From: Mesorhizobium sp. B2-1-1
GTDB lineage: Bacteria > Pseudomonadota > Alphaproteobacteria > Rhizobiales > Rhizobiaceae
DNA length: 64,000 bases
Direction: 5' to 3'
Assembly (NCBI RefSeq): GCF_006442975.2
Contig: NZ_CP083954.1
Location: 3,541,501 to 3,605,500 of the forward strand
Under the pieces are notes generated by a model, which had not been told where the DNA came from, searched no databases, and saw nothing but the letters and a program-made list of their open reading frames with translations. Of the stretch, positions 57,104-64,000 are shown in pieces (the first letter of the stretch is position 1; each line of letters begins with the position of its first letter). Position numbers and translations under genes: made by a program.

Positions 57104-57145
57104 TTGACTTTTGTGCGTCGCACAATATATTCGAGTGCATTGCAC
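57104..57145 (+). promoter_or_regulatory. Phasin promoter with two matching palindromes
   Basis: TTGACT (57104-57109) and TATATT (57126-57131) are 16 bases apart. TTGTGCG-T-CGCACAA, at 57111-57125, exactly fills the spacer. GTGCA-T-TGCAC at 57135-57145 follows near the start of transcription. Both share GTGC-N3-GCAC and their centres are 22 bases apart. They resemble operators of the PHB regulator PhaR/AniA; this is an inference. Confidence 0.7.
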
Positions 57146-57190
57146 AAAGCGCTCGGGGCAGGGCGCATCAACCGTCCAGGGAGAATTGAA

Positions 57191-57520
57191 ATGACGCAGA
57201 CCTATGAGGACTTCAGCAAATACGGCAAAGAGTTCGCCGACACCGGCTTGAAGAGCTTCGCCTCTTTGTCCAAGGGCGCGCAGGCAATTGCGGCCGAGGC
57301 CGGCGAATACACCAAGAAGAGCTTCGAAGCCGGCAGCGCCGCTTTCGAGAAGATTGTTTCGGCCAAGTCGCTCGACAAGGCGATCGAGGTCCAGTCCGAC
57401 TATGCCAAGCAGTCCTATGAGGCGTTCGTCGCCGAGGCCACCAAGATCGGCGACCTCTATGCCGAACTCGCCAAGGAAGCCTACAAGCCGTTCGAATCGA
57501 TCGTTGCCAAGGCGAAGTAA
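57191..57520 (+). CDS. Phasin-family protein
   Basis: A 109-residue alpha-helical protein coating polyhydroxyalkanoate granules. YGKEFADTGLKSFASLSKGAQAIAAEAGEYTKKSFEAG and VQSDYAKQSYEAFVAEATKIG are the phasin pattern of short amphipathic helices. The ATG at 57191 follows a GGGAGAA about 7 bases upstream. A strong terminator follows, so it is a single-gene transcript. Confidence 0.92.
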   Translation: MTQTYEDFSKYGKEFADTGLKSFASLSKGAQAIAAEAGEYTKKSFEAGSAAFEKIVSAKSLDKAIEVQSDYAKQSYEAFVAEATKIGDLYAELAKEAYKPFESIVAKAK

Positions 57521-57566
57521 TTTCGTTCGGCAGTACGAGATCTGGGCCCATTGGGCCAAGACAGAG

Positions 57567-57596
57567 CCCGGCCGCGCCAGCGTGGCCGGGTTTTTT
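57567..57596 (+). terminator. Rho-independent terminator of the phasin gene
   Basis: CCCGGCCGCGC and GCGTGGCCGGG pair with one G-T over a short loop, and TTTTTT follows at 57591-57596. Confidence 0.9.
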
Positions 57597-57757
57597 CATG
57601 TCAATTTCCGATCAGGGGCCTGGCTCGCCTTCACGATTGCGAAAATCCGCCAAGTTGGGCACCTAGCCATATTGTCAGCTAACCAGAAGGGCTTAAAATC
57701 GTCCATCGAACACCTACATGTCGAACTCGCATGAGGATTCGAAAGAGGCAGGATTAC

Positions 57758-58120
57758 GTGACGATCGGTTTGACTGCCACCAGGGCACGGATGCAGAACG
57801 GCAGCGGCGACGGCAATGAGGCCGGCCGCGGCACGGCGGTCATCACGCGCACAAAGACCAAGACCAAGAAACCCAGCCTCTATCGGGTCCTCATCCTGAA
57901 CGACGACTACACACCGATGGAGTTCGTGGTTCACGTGCTGGAACGTTTTTTCCAGAAGGACCGCGAAGCCGCCACACGCATCATGCTTCATGTTCACAAT
58001 CATGGAGTGGGCGAGTGCGGGGTCTATACATTCGAGGTGGCCGAGACCAAAGTGTCCCAGGTCATGGATTTCGCCCGACAAAATCAGCATCCGCTGCAAT
58101 GCGTGATGGAGAAGAAGTGA
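57758..58120 (+). CDS. clpS: ATP-dependent Clp protease adaptor ClpS
   Basis: A 120-residue adaptor that delivers N-degron substrates to ClpA. The core [26 protein letters not shown] and [19 protein letters not shown] forms the pocket for hydrophobic N-terminal residues. The GTG at 57758 is favoured because AGGA lies 5 bases before it; an ATG at 57731 is possible. It precedes clpA by 6 bases. Confidence 0.95.
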   Translation: MTIGLTATRARMQNGSGDGNEAGRGTAVITRTKTKTKKPSLYRVLILNDDYTPMEFVVHVLERFFQKDREAATRIMLHVHNHGVGECGVYTFEVAETKVSQVMDFARQNQHPLQCVMEKK

Positions 58121-58126
58121 GGTAAC

Positions 58127-60595
58127 ATGCCGGCTTTCTCCCAAGGCCTGGAAAAGGCGCTTCACCAAGCGCTGACGCTCGCCAACGAGCGGCACCATGA
58201 ATATGCAACCCTTGAACATCTGCTGCTCGCCCTGATCGACGACACCGAGGCGGCCGCCGTCATGCGCGCCTGCAATGTCGATCTCGACGAGTTGAAGCAC
58301 ACTGTTCTCACCTATATCGACACCGAGCTCGACAATCTGGTTACCGGCTATGACGAGGATTCCAAGCCGACCGCCGGCTTCCAGCGCGTCATTCAGCGTG
58401 CGGTGATCCATGTGCAGTCGTCCGGCCGCGAAGAGGTCTCCGGCGCCAACGTGCTCGTCGCCATCTTCGCCGAGCGCGAGAGCCATGCCGCCTATTTCCT
58501 GCAGGAACAGCAGATGACCCGTTACGACGCGGTCAACTACATCTCGCACGGCATCGCCAAACGTCCGGGCGCGTCGGAGACGCGTTCGCCGCGCGGCGCC
58601 GATGACGAGCAGGGTGGCGCGAACGGCGCCGAGCCGCAAGAGGAAGGCGGCAAGAAGAAGCAGCAGCAGGACGCGCTGACCGCTTATTGCGTCAATCTCA
58701 ACAACAAGGCCAAGGCCGGCAAGATCGATCCGCTGATCGGGCGCGAGTCCGAGATCAACCGCACCATCCAGGTGCTGTGCCGCCGTTCCAAGAACAATCC
58801 GCTTTATGTCGGCGATCCCGGCGTCGGCAAGACGGCGATCGCCGAGGGCCTCGCCAAGCGCATCGTCGAGGGTGATGTTCCGGAAGTCTTGCACAACGCC
58901 ACCATCTTCGCGCTCGACATGGGCACGCTTTTGGCCGGCACGCGCTATCGCGGCGATTTCGAGGAGCGACTGAAGCAGGTCGTCAAGGAGCTCGAGGATT
59001 ATCCGGGCGCTGTGCTGTTCATCGACGAGATCCACACCGTCATTGGCGCCGGCGCGACGTCGGGCGGCGCCATGGATGCGTCGAACCTGTTGAAGCCGGC
59101 ACTGTCTTCGGGTGCGATCCGCTGCATCGGTTCGACAACCTACAAGGAGTTCCGCCAGTTCTTTGAGAAGGACCGCGCGCTCGTACGTCGCTTCCAGAAG
59201 ATCGACGTCAACGAGCCGACCATCGAGGACGCCATCGAGATCATGAAGGGCCTGAAGCCCTATTTCGAGGAGTTCCACAAGGTCCGCTACACGACGGAAG
59301 CCATCAAGGCTTCGGTTGAGCTGTCGGCGCGCTACATCAACGACCGCAAGCTGCCGGATAAGGCGATCGACGTGATCGACGAGACCGGCGCCTCGCAGAT
59401 GCTGGTGCCGGAGGCCAAGCGCAAGAAGACCATCGGCATCAAGGAGATCGAAGCGACGATCGCCACCATGGCGCGCATCCCGCCGAAGACTGTTTCGGCC
59501 GATGACGAGAAGGTGCTGCAGGGTCTCGACATCGAGCTGAAGCGCGTCGTCTACGGCCAGGACACTGCGATCACCGCGCTGACCTCGGCGATCAAGCTGG
59601 CGCGTGCCGGCCTGCGCGAACCGGAGAAGCCGATCGGCTCCTATCTGTTCTCGGGTCCGACCGGCGTCGGCAAGACCGAAGTCGCCAAGCAATTGGCCGC
59701 TTCGCTCGGCGTCGAGCTGATCCGTTTCGACATGTCGGAATATATGGAACGCCACACGGTCTCTCGGTTGATCGGCGCGCCTCCCGGCTATGTCGGTTTC
59801 GATCAGGGCGGCCTTTTGACCGACGGCGTCGACCAGCATCCGCATTGCGTGCTGCTGCTGGACGAAGTCGAGAAGGCGCATCCGGACCTGTTCAACATCC
59901 TGTTGCAGGTGATGGACCATGGCAAGCTGACCGACCACAACGGCAAGCAGATCGACTTCCGCAATGTGATCCTGATCATGACCACCAATGCGGGCGCGTC
60001 GGATGCGCAGCGCGCGGCGATCGGTTTCGGGTCGACCAAGCGCGAAGGCGACGATGTCGAGGCGATCAACCGGCTGTTCACGCCGGAGTTCCGCAATCGT
60101 CTCGATGCGATCATCCCGTTCGGCTCGCTGCCGGTGCCGGTTATCCATCAGGTGGTGCAGAAGTTCGTCATGCAACTGGAGGCCCAGCTCTCCGAGCGTG
60201 GCGTCACCTTCGACCTGTCGCCGGATGCGATCGCCTGGCTCGCCGACAAGGGCTATGACGAGCGCATGGGTGCGCGTCCGCTCGGCCGCGTCATCCAGGA
60301 GCACATCAAGAAGCCGCTGGCAGACGAAGTGCTGTTCGGAAAGCTCAAGAAGGGTGGCACGGTGCGCGTCAGCGTCGAGAAGAAGGAAACCGGCGAGACC
60401 GGCCTGAAGCTCGAATCGCTCGCCGACGAGGCACCGGTGAAGCCCAAGAAGGAAGAACCGGAAGACGCCCCCAAGCCGCGCAAGGCAGTGGCCAAGAAGC
60501 CGGCGGCCAAGAAGGCCGTCGCGCAGAAGCCCGAGCCCAAGGGCAAGGACGGTGGCAAGCGCAGCCTGGTGCCGCAACTGCCGCGCAAGAGCTGA
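58127..60595 (+). CDS. clpA: ATP-dependent Clp protease ATP-binding subunit ClpA
   Basis: An 822-residue AAA+ unfoldase that feeds substrates into ClpP. The N-terminal ClpS-binding domain occupies residues 1-145. The first ATPase has [18 protein letters not shown] and the second [18 protein letters not shown]. The last 55 residues are an added lysine-, alanine- and proline-rich tail ([20 protein letters not shown] and following), absent in E. coli ClpA. It forms an operon with clpS and ends at a strong terminator. Confidence 0.97.
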   Translation: MPAFSQGLEKALHQALTLANERHHEYATLEHLLLALIDDTEAAAVMRACNVDLDELKHTVLTYIDTELDNLVTGYDEDSKPTAGFQRVIQRAVIHVQSSGREEVSGANVLVAIFAERESHAAYFLQEQQMTRYDAVNYISHGIAKRPGASETRSPRGADDEQGGANGAEPQEEGGKKKQQQDALTAYCVNLNNKAKAGKIDPLIGRESEINRTIQVLCRRSKNNPLYVGDPGVGKTAIAEGLAKRIVEGDVPEVLHNATIFALDMGTLLAGTRYRGDFEERLKQVVKELEDYPGAVLFIDEIHTVIGAGATSGGAMDASNLLKPALSSGAIRCIGSTTYKEFRQFFEKDRALVRRFQKIDVNEPTIEDAIEIMKGLKPYFEEFHKVRYTTEAIKASVELSARYINDRKLPDKAIDVIDETGASQMLVPEAKRKKTIGIKEIEATIATMARIPPKTVSADDEKVLQGLDIELKRVVYGQDTAITALTSAIKLARAGLREPEKPIGSYLFSGPTGVGKTEVAKQLAASLGVELIRFDMSEYMERHTVSRLIGAPPGYVGFDQGGLLTDGVDQHPHCVLLLDEVEKAHPDLFNILLQVMDHGKLTDHNGKQIDFRNVILIMTTNAGASDAQRAAIGFGSTKREGDDVEAINRLFTPEFRNRLDAIIPFGSLPVPVIHQVVQKFVMQLEAQLSERGVTFDLSPDAIAWLADKGYDERMGARPLGRVIQEHIKKPLADEVLFGKLKKGGTVRVSVEKKETGETGLKLESLADEAPVKPKKEEPEDAPKPRKAVAKKPAAKKAVAQKPEPKGKDGGKRSLVPQLPRKS

Positions 60596-60609
60596 TAGTC
60601 ACTCCCTCG

Positions 60610-60635
60610 AAAAAGCCCCGGAGACGGGGCTTTTT
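60610..60635 (+). terminator. Rho-independent terminator of clpA
   Basis: AAAAAGCCCCG and CGGGGCTTTTT are perfect complements around a GAGA loop. It can also act on the opposite strand. Confidence 0.95.
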
Positions 60636-60678
60636 CATTGGCACAAAGCGACGATCACTGAAGCGCTGCTGTCGGCCC

Positions 60679-61443
60679 CTAGACAGCAAGCGGCGTTGGG
60701 CGGGTTTTGGCTGATTTGTCCGTCCAGGACGGTGGTGCTCCCACGTTGGCGCCGACCATGCCGAACAGGCCGGGCGCGCGGCCAAAGACCTCGCAGGCCG
60801 TGTATTTCGGCTTGCCGCCGAGGAACGATTTTATGCGTTGGCCTGACGGTATCGAGATATGCAATCCCGACGGCGCCTTGCCGGTGACGAGCATGCGCGA
60901 AAAGTCGTTTCCGAAAGTAGCGCCCAGACTGTACGCATCGCCGATCTCGGATGACGGTCTTTCCGCGCCGCTTGCCAGGGCGAGCAGGACGGACAGTTCG
61001 CGTCTCGGTATGTCGACGGAGCTGGACCCGACCGTCACGCTGAAATTCAGCGGGTCGATGGTGACCATGCCAACGGTAATCCGCGGCTCCTGCGCAACAC
61101 CGCCCGCAGCCGCGCCATCAGTTCATCGATCAGGAAGGGTTTGCCCAGATAGTCGTCGGCGCCGGCATCGAGCCCCTCAATGCGCTCTTTCGGCTCGTTG
61201 CGGGCCGTCAGGACGATCACCGGCGCATCGACACCTGCCGCCCGCAGCCTGGGAATCAAGCTCAGTCCCTCTCCATCCGGCAATGTTCGGTCGAGCAGGA
61301 TTGCCCTCATAGACGTGCTGGCACGACAGTTCGATAGCATCGCCAAGCAGCATGGTGTGATCGACAACGACGCCTTGTTTGCCAAGCGCCCTGGTGAGCG
61401 CGTCAGCCATTTCTCTTTCGTCCTCGATCAACAGAACCCGCAT
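60679..61443 (-). pseudogene. OmpR-type response regulator broken by two frameshifts
   Basis: The first frame opens with MRVLLIEDEREMADALTRAL (61443) and runs to about 61310. A one-base slip in a GGG run moves it to a second frame, with ILLDRTLPDGEGLSLI carrying the phosphorylated aspartate and ending at LRAVLRRSRG. A further slip near 61075 leads to a third frame, with NFSVTVGSSSVDIPRRELSVLLAL, the winged-helix start. After that the protein is unrecognisable. A complete product cannot be made. Confidence 0.75.
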
Positions 61444-61558
61444 TGCACGTCCACGTCTCGCCGGTGCCTTGTCATCCGTCAGGATTACAGCAGCATTGCG
61501 AACAACAGCCGTTCGCCAGATGGCTGCGTGCGTTCATTTCCATGAGATGGGGAATTTT

Positions 61559-62200
61559 ATGTCCGGACCAGGCCAGATCATCATCCTCAACGGCGCACCG
61601 CGATCGGGGAAATCGAGCATCGTCCAGGCAGTTCAGGAGAGCTTCGAGGGCCCATGGATGAACCTGGGGGTCGACACCTATGAGCAGGTCACGCCGCTGC
61701 GCTGTCGCCCGGGGATAGGTTTGCGGCCCGGCGGCGAGCGCCCGGATATCGAGGGTCTCGTGCCGAGGTTCTACGCCGCGCTCTACGAATCGATCGCCGC
61801 CCACAGCCGAGTGGGGTTGAATGTCGTGGCCGATCTCGGTCATCACGACAGCTATTCGCGACCCCTTGATTGCCTTGTCGATTGCGCCCGGCGCCTCGCA
61901 GGCCTGCCGGTTCTGTTTGTCGGTGTCCGCTGCCCGATCGAAATCATCATGCAGAGGCGCGCCGACAGTCCGGCGGGGAGGGGATATGTGATCGGGTCGC
62001 CTGATGATCCTGTACCGTTGGCGGTGCGCCTGTGGCAGGAGGAGGTACACCGGCCTGGCGTATATGATCTGGAAGTGGACACATCGCTTCTGACGCCGGC
62101 ACAATGTGCGGATGCGATCCGCGGGCGGCTCAGGCAAAATGTAGAGCCTCCGACGGCGTTTGAGAGGCTTTTGGCGTTCTCCGCAAACAAGCTGTCCTGA
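61559..62200 (+). CDS. Chloramphenicol phosphotransferase-like P-loop protein
   Basis: A 213-residue P-loop kinase. IIILNGAPRSGKSSIVQAVQ is the Walker A motif at residues 6-25. FVGVRCPIEIIMQRRADSPAGR and the following VHRPGVYDLEVDTS resemble the chloramphenicol 3-O-phosphotransferase-like family (CPT). The natural substrate is probably another small molecule; resistance is not implied. GGGGA precedes the ATG at 61559. It sits between two decayed genes. Confidence 0.83.
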   Translation: MSGPGQIIILNGAPRSGKSSIVQAVQESFEGPWMNLGVDTYEQVTPLRCRPGIGLRPGGERPDIEGLVPRFYAALYESIAAHSRVGLNVVADLGHHDSYSRPLDCLVDCARRLAGLPVLFVGVRCPIEIIMQRRADSPAGRGYVIGSPDDPVPLAVRLWQEEVHRPGVYDLEVDTSLLTPAQCADAIRGRLRQNVEPPTAFERLLAFSANKLS

Positions 62201-62225
62201 TCGCGCGCTCAGCGGCGATGAGAAT

Positions 62226-62400
62226 GAATCTCAGCCGCGCGGCCCGCTCCTCATCTACGGCGGGCATAATCTGATTGATGTGCTCGGCGGAATGGCGATC
62301 ACGCTGATGTCCTGGCGGCTCGGATCCATGATTTTCGATGCGCAACCGCGTAACCTTCCCAGACGGCCGCAGCTGCTGGGAACCACTGAAAGCCAGGCGT
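62226..62400 (+). pseudogene. Remnant of a PAP2-family phosphatase C-terminus
   Basis: One frame here reads LLIYGGHNLIDVLGGMAITLMSW, the GxHxxxDV pattern that closes the PAP2 acid phosphatase domain, followed by a basic tail. No start or upstream domain is present. It is antisense to the extended 3' end of the HIT gene. Confidence 0.5.
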
Positions 62401-62833
62401 CAGATAGTGGCATGGCCGCCTTTATCCGGCCGGCATTCTCGGCCAGCACCTCGGGTTTCTCCATCTGGCCCGTATGCGGCTTCAGCGCGATGCCTTCGAA
62501 GCGCGGAATGACGTGGACGTGAAGGTGATAGACGGTCTGCCCGGAGGCCGGCTCGTTGAACTGCATCACGGTGACACCATCGGCCTTGAATGCCTCGCGG
62601 ACGGCGAGCGCCACCTTCTGCACGACCGTGAAAAGCGGGCCGAACGTTGCCGGATCGGCGTCGAGCAGATTGCGCGACGGCGCCTTCGGCACCACCAGCG
62701 TATGGCCCGTTCCCTGCGGCATCACATCCATGAAGGCAACGACCGCTTCGTCCTCGTAGACGCGGTGCGAGGGAATTTCACCGCGCAGGATCTTGGCAAA
62801 GATGTTGTCGGTGTCATAGGCGGTTTCGGCCAT
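62255..62833 (-). CDS. HIT-family protein with an anomalous C-terminal extension
   Basis: A 192-residue nucleotide hydrolase or transferase of the HINT branch. IFAKILRGEIPSHRVYEDE, FMDVMPQGTGHTLVVPKA and the catalytic HLHVHVIPRF are present. The normal family end is reached near residue 140 (LAENAGRIKAAM); about 50 further residues follow (LSDAWLSVVPSSCGRLGR onwards) that look unlike any HIT protein. They are read from the antisense strand of a PAP2 fragment, so the 3' end was probably replaced by a rearrangement. The start ATG is at 62833. Confidence 0.88.
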   Translation of the reverse strand: MAETAYDTDNIFAKILRGEIPSHRVYEDEAVVAFMDVMPQGTGHTLVVPKAPSRNLLDADPATFGPLFTVVQKVALAVREAFKADGVTVMQFNEPASGQTVYHLHVHVIPRFEGIALKPHTGQMEKPEVLAENAGRIKAAMPLSDAWLSVVPSSCGRLGRLRGCASKIMDPSRQDISVIAIPPSTSIRLCPP

Positions 62834-62991
62834 GGCGAACGCTCCGGATTGTGCCTCGCTAATTGGTGTAGCGAAGCCTCTCGTGAGCGGCAAGACGATC
62901 GGGCGAGATCGATGAAGCCGATCTCGACAGGCGTGCACTGCCAACCCAGGGATGCCGAACCTGACATATGCTCCTGCCCTGCAGGATGGGC

Positions 62992-64000
62992 CTACTCCTC
63001 GAGATCTTTGCGGAACGGTGTGTGCTCTTCCAGGTATTCGCCCATGCGTTCAACCTCGCGCCGTTCGCGCCTGAGATAATCGGCGACGGCGTTGCGCAGG
63101 CCGGGATGGGCGATGTAATGCGCGGAATGCATGATCACCGGCCGGTAGCCTCGCGCCAGCTTGTGTTCGCCCTGTGCGCCCGCCTCGACCACCTTCAGCT
63201 TGCGTTCGATGGCGAAGTCGATGGCCTGGTGATAGCAGACCTCGAAATGCAGGAACGGATGATCCTCGATGCAGCCCCAGTTGCGGCCGTAGAGCGCATC
63301 CGAGCCGATGAAGTTGATAGCGCCGGCAATGTAGCGGCCGTTGCGCCTGGCCATCACCAGCAGGATGTCCTCGGCCATGCGCTCGCCGATCAGCGAGAAG
63401 AATTCGCGGTTCAGATAGGGCCTGCCCCATTTGCGGCTGCCGGTGTCCATGTAGAAGGCGAAGAAATCGTCCCAGGCCCGTTCTGTAAGGTCCTTGCCGG
63501 TAAGCCAGTCGATGGAGATGCCGTCGGCAAGCGCCTCGCGGCGCTCCTTCTTCATGGCCTTGCGCTTGCGGGAGGCGAGCGTGGCGAGGAAATCGTCATA
63601 GGTCGAGAAGCCCTCGTTGACGAAGTGGAACTGCTGGTCGGTGCGATGCAGGAAGCCCGCCGCCTCCAGCACGTCCACGTCGCTCCCCTGCGCGAAGGTG
63701 ACATGCGCGGAAGAGACGCCGAGCCTTTCCGTCACCGCCTTCAATCCCTCGGCGAGCCCGGCCTTGACGGTGCCGGAATGCTGGCCCCTGCTCACCAGCA
63801 GGCGAGGGCCGGTGACCGGCGTGAACGGTACCGAGCATTGCAGTTTGGGATAGTAACGGCCGCCGGCGCGCTCGAAGGCATCCGACCAGCCGTGATCGAA
63901 CACATATTCGCCCTGGCTGTGTGATTTGAGATAGCAGGGGACCGCGCCGAGCAGCGTGCCTTGACCATTCTCCAGCCTGAGATGATGACCTTGCCAGCCA
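62992..64000 (-). CDS. FemAB-like GNAT family protein, 5' end beyond window
   Basis: At least 336 residues of a peptidogalycan-biosynthesis/GNAT-type protein (DUF482) continue past the right edge. Visible are VFDHGWSDAFERAGGRYYPKLQ, RKRKAMKKERREAL, FFAFYMDTGSRKWGRPYL, EVCYHQAIDFAIERKLKVVEAGAQGEHK and RGYRPVIMHSAHYI, which are typical of this family. The reaction is not established for this group. Nothing else is seen between it and the HIT gene. Confidence 0.87.
   Translation of the reverse strand, partial: GWQGHHLRLENGQGTLLGAVPCYLKSHSQGEYVFDHGWSDAFERAGGRYYPKLQCSVPFTPVTGPRLLVSRGQHSGTVKAGLAEGLKAVTERLGVSSAHVTFAQGSDVDVLEAAGFLHRTDQQFHFVNEGFSTYDDFLATLASRKRKAMKKERREALADGISIDWLTGKDLTERAWDDFFAFYMDTGSRKWGRPYLNREFFSLIGERMAEDILLVMARRNGRYIAGAINFIGSDALYGRNWGCIEDHPFLHFEVCYHQAIDFAIERKLKVVEAGAQGEHKLARGYRPVIMHSAHYIAHPGLRNAVADYLRRERREVERMGEYLEEHTPFRKDLEE

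Noticed and set aside
57596..60577. A 993-codon open frame antisense to clpS-clpA
   Set aside because: It is fully opposite strongly conserved Clp genes, has no family motifs and reflects high GC at third positions.

Overview
The window is a 64 kb stretch of a high-GC alphaproteobacterial chromosome, almost certainly a Rhizobiales member close to Mesorhizobium. The reasons are the rhizobial-type glycerol ABC transporter locus (glpSTPQUV type), the pyrB/pyrC-like/plsY/dprA gene order, an alphaproteobacterial direct-repeat LexA box (GAAC-N7-GAAC) before ssb, DUF1489, BA14K-like and phasin genes, and alanine in place of the quinolone-site serine in GyrA. Most of the window is dense housekeeping sequence with short spacers and many 1-11 bp gene overlaps.

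Layout. 1-5.3 kb: truncated clpP, an ArsR/SRPBCC pair with its own operator, ssb, OsmC and MarC genes, and a divergent AraC regulator. 5.4-13.6 kb: gyrA, coaD, two adjacent cyclophilins and the queuosine genes queA and tgt, with a small conserved gene overlapping both. 14.3-18.5 kb: the four-gene Anbu (ancestral proteasome-like) operon, consisting of a permuted ATP-grasp, an alpha-E protein, a transglutaminase and the Anbu peptidase, split by an unusual repeat. 20.1-30.2 kb: a complete glycerol/glycerol-3-phosphate locus (glpR, glpD, glpSTPQUV-type importer, glpK). 31.5 kb: tRNA-Lys. 32.3-38.2 kb: glycosyltransferase, glycogen-debranching-type enzyme, membrane-anchored OtsA-type synthase and OtsB phosphatase. 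38.5-42.5 kb (minus strand): pyrB, a metal-site-less pyrC homologue, plsY and dprA. 42.6-46.9 kb: AidB-like acyl-CoA dehydrogenase, small membrane proteins, ruvX and an MBL hydrolase. 47.0-48.3 kb: an ISNCY/IS1202-like insertion sequence with a nonsense-mutated transposase and a 19-bp target duplication, sitting just upstream of gatC. 48.4-57.5 kb: gatC, a GNAT gene, gatA, sdaA, a 22-bp tandem repeat, a J-domain protein, a D,D-carboxypeptidase and a phasin. 57.7-60.6 kb: clpS-clpA. 60.6-62.9 kb: a decayed patch holding a frameshifted response regulator, a chloramphenicol-phosphotransferase-like gene, and a HIT gene whose 3' end reads through an antisense PAP2 fragment. The window ends in a partial FemAB-like gene.

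How the genes work together. The glp genes import glycerol, phosphorylate it (GlpK) and oxidise glycerol-3-phosphate (GlpD) under a DeoR-type repressor whose likely operators are visible. queA and tgt make queuosine in tRNA, but this Tgt has lost three of the four usual zinc ligands. ClpS/ClpA, plus the partial clpP 57 kb away, form the N-degron protease. The most system-like unit is the Anbu operon, whose biochemical role is, to my knowledge, still unsettled. All functional statements rest on reading motifs and gene order by eye; no database search was run.
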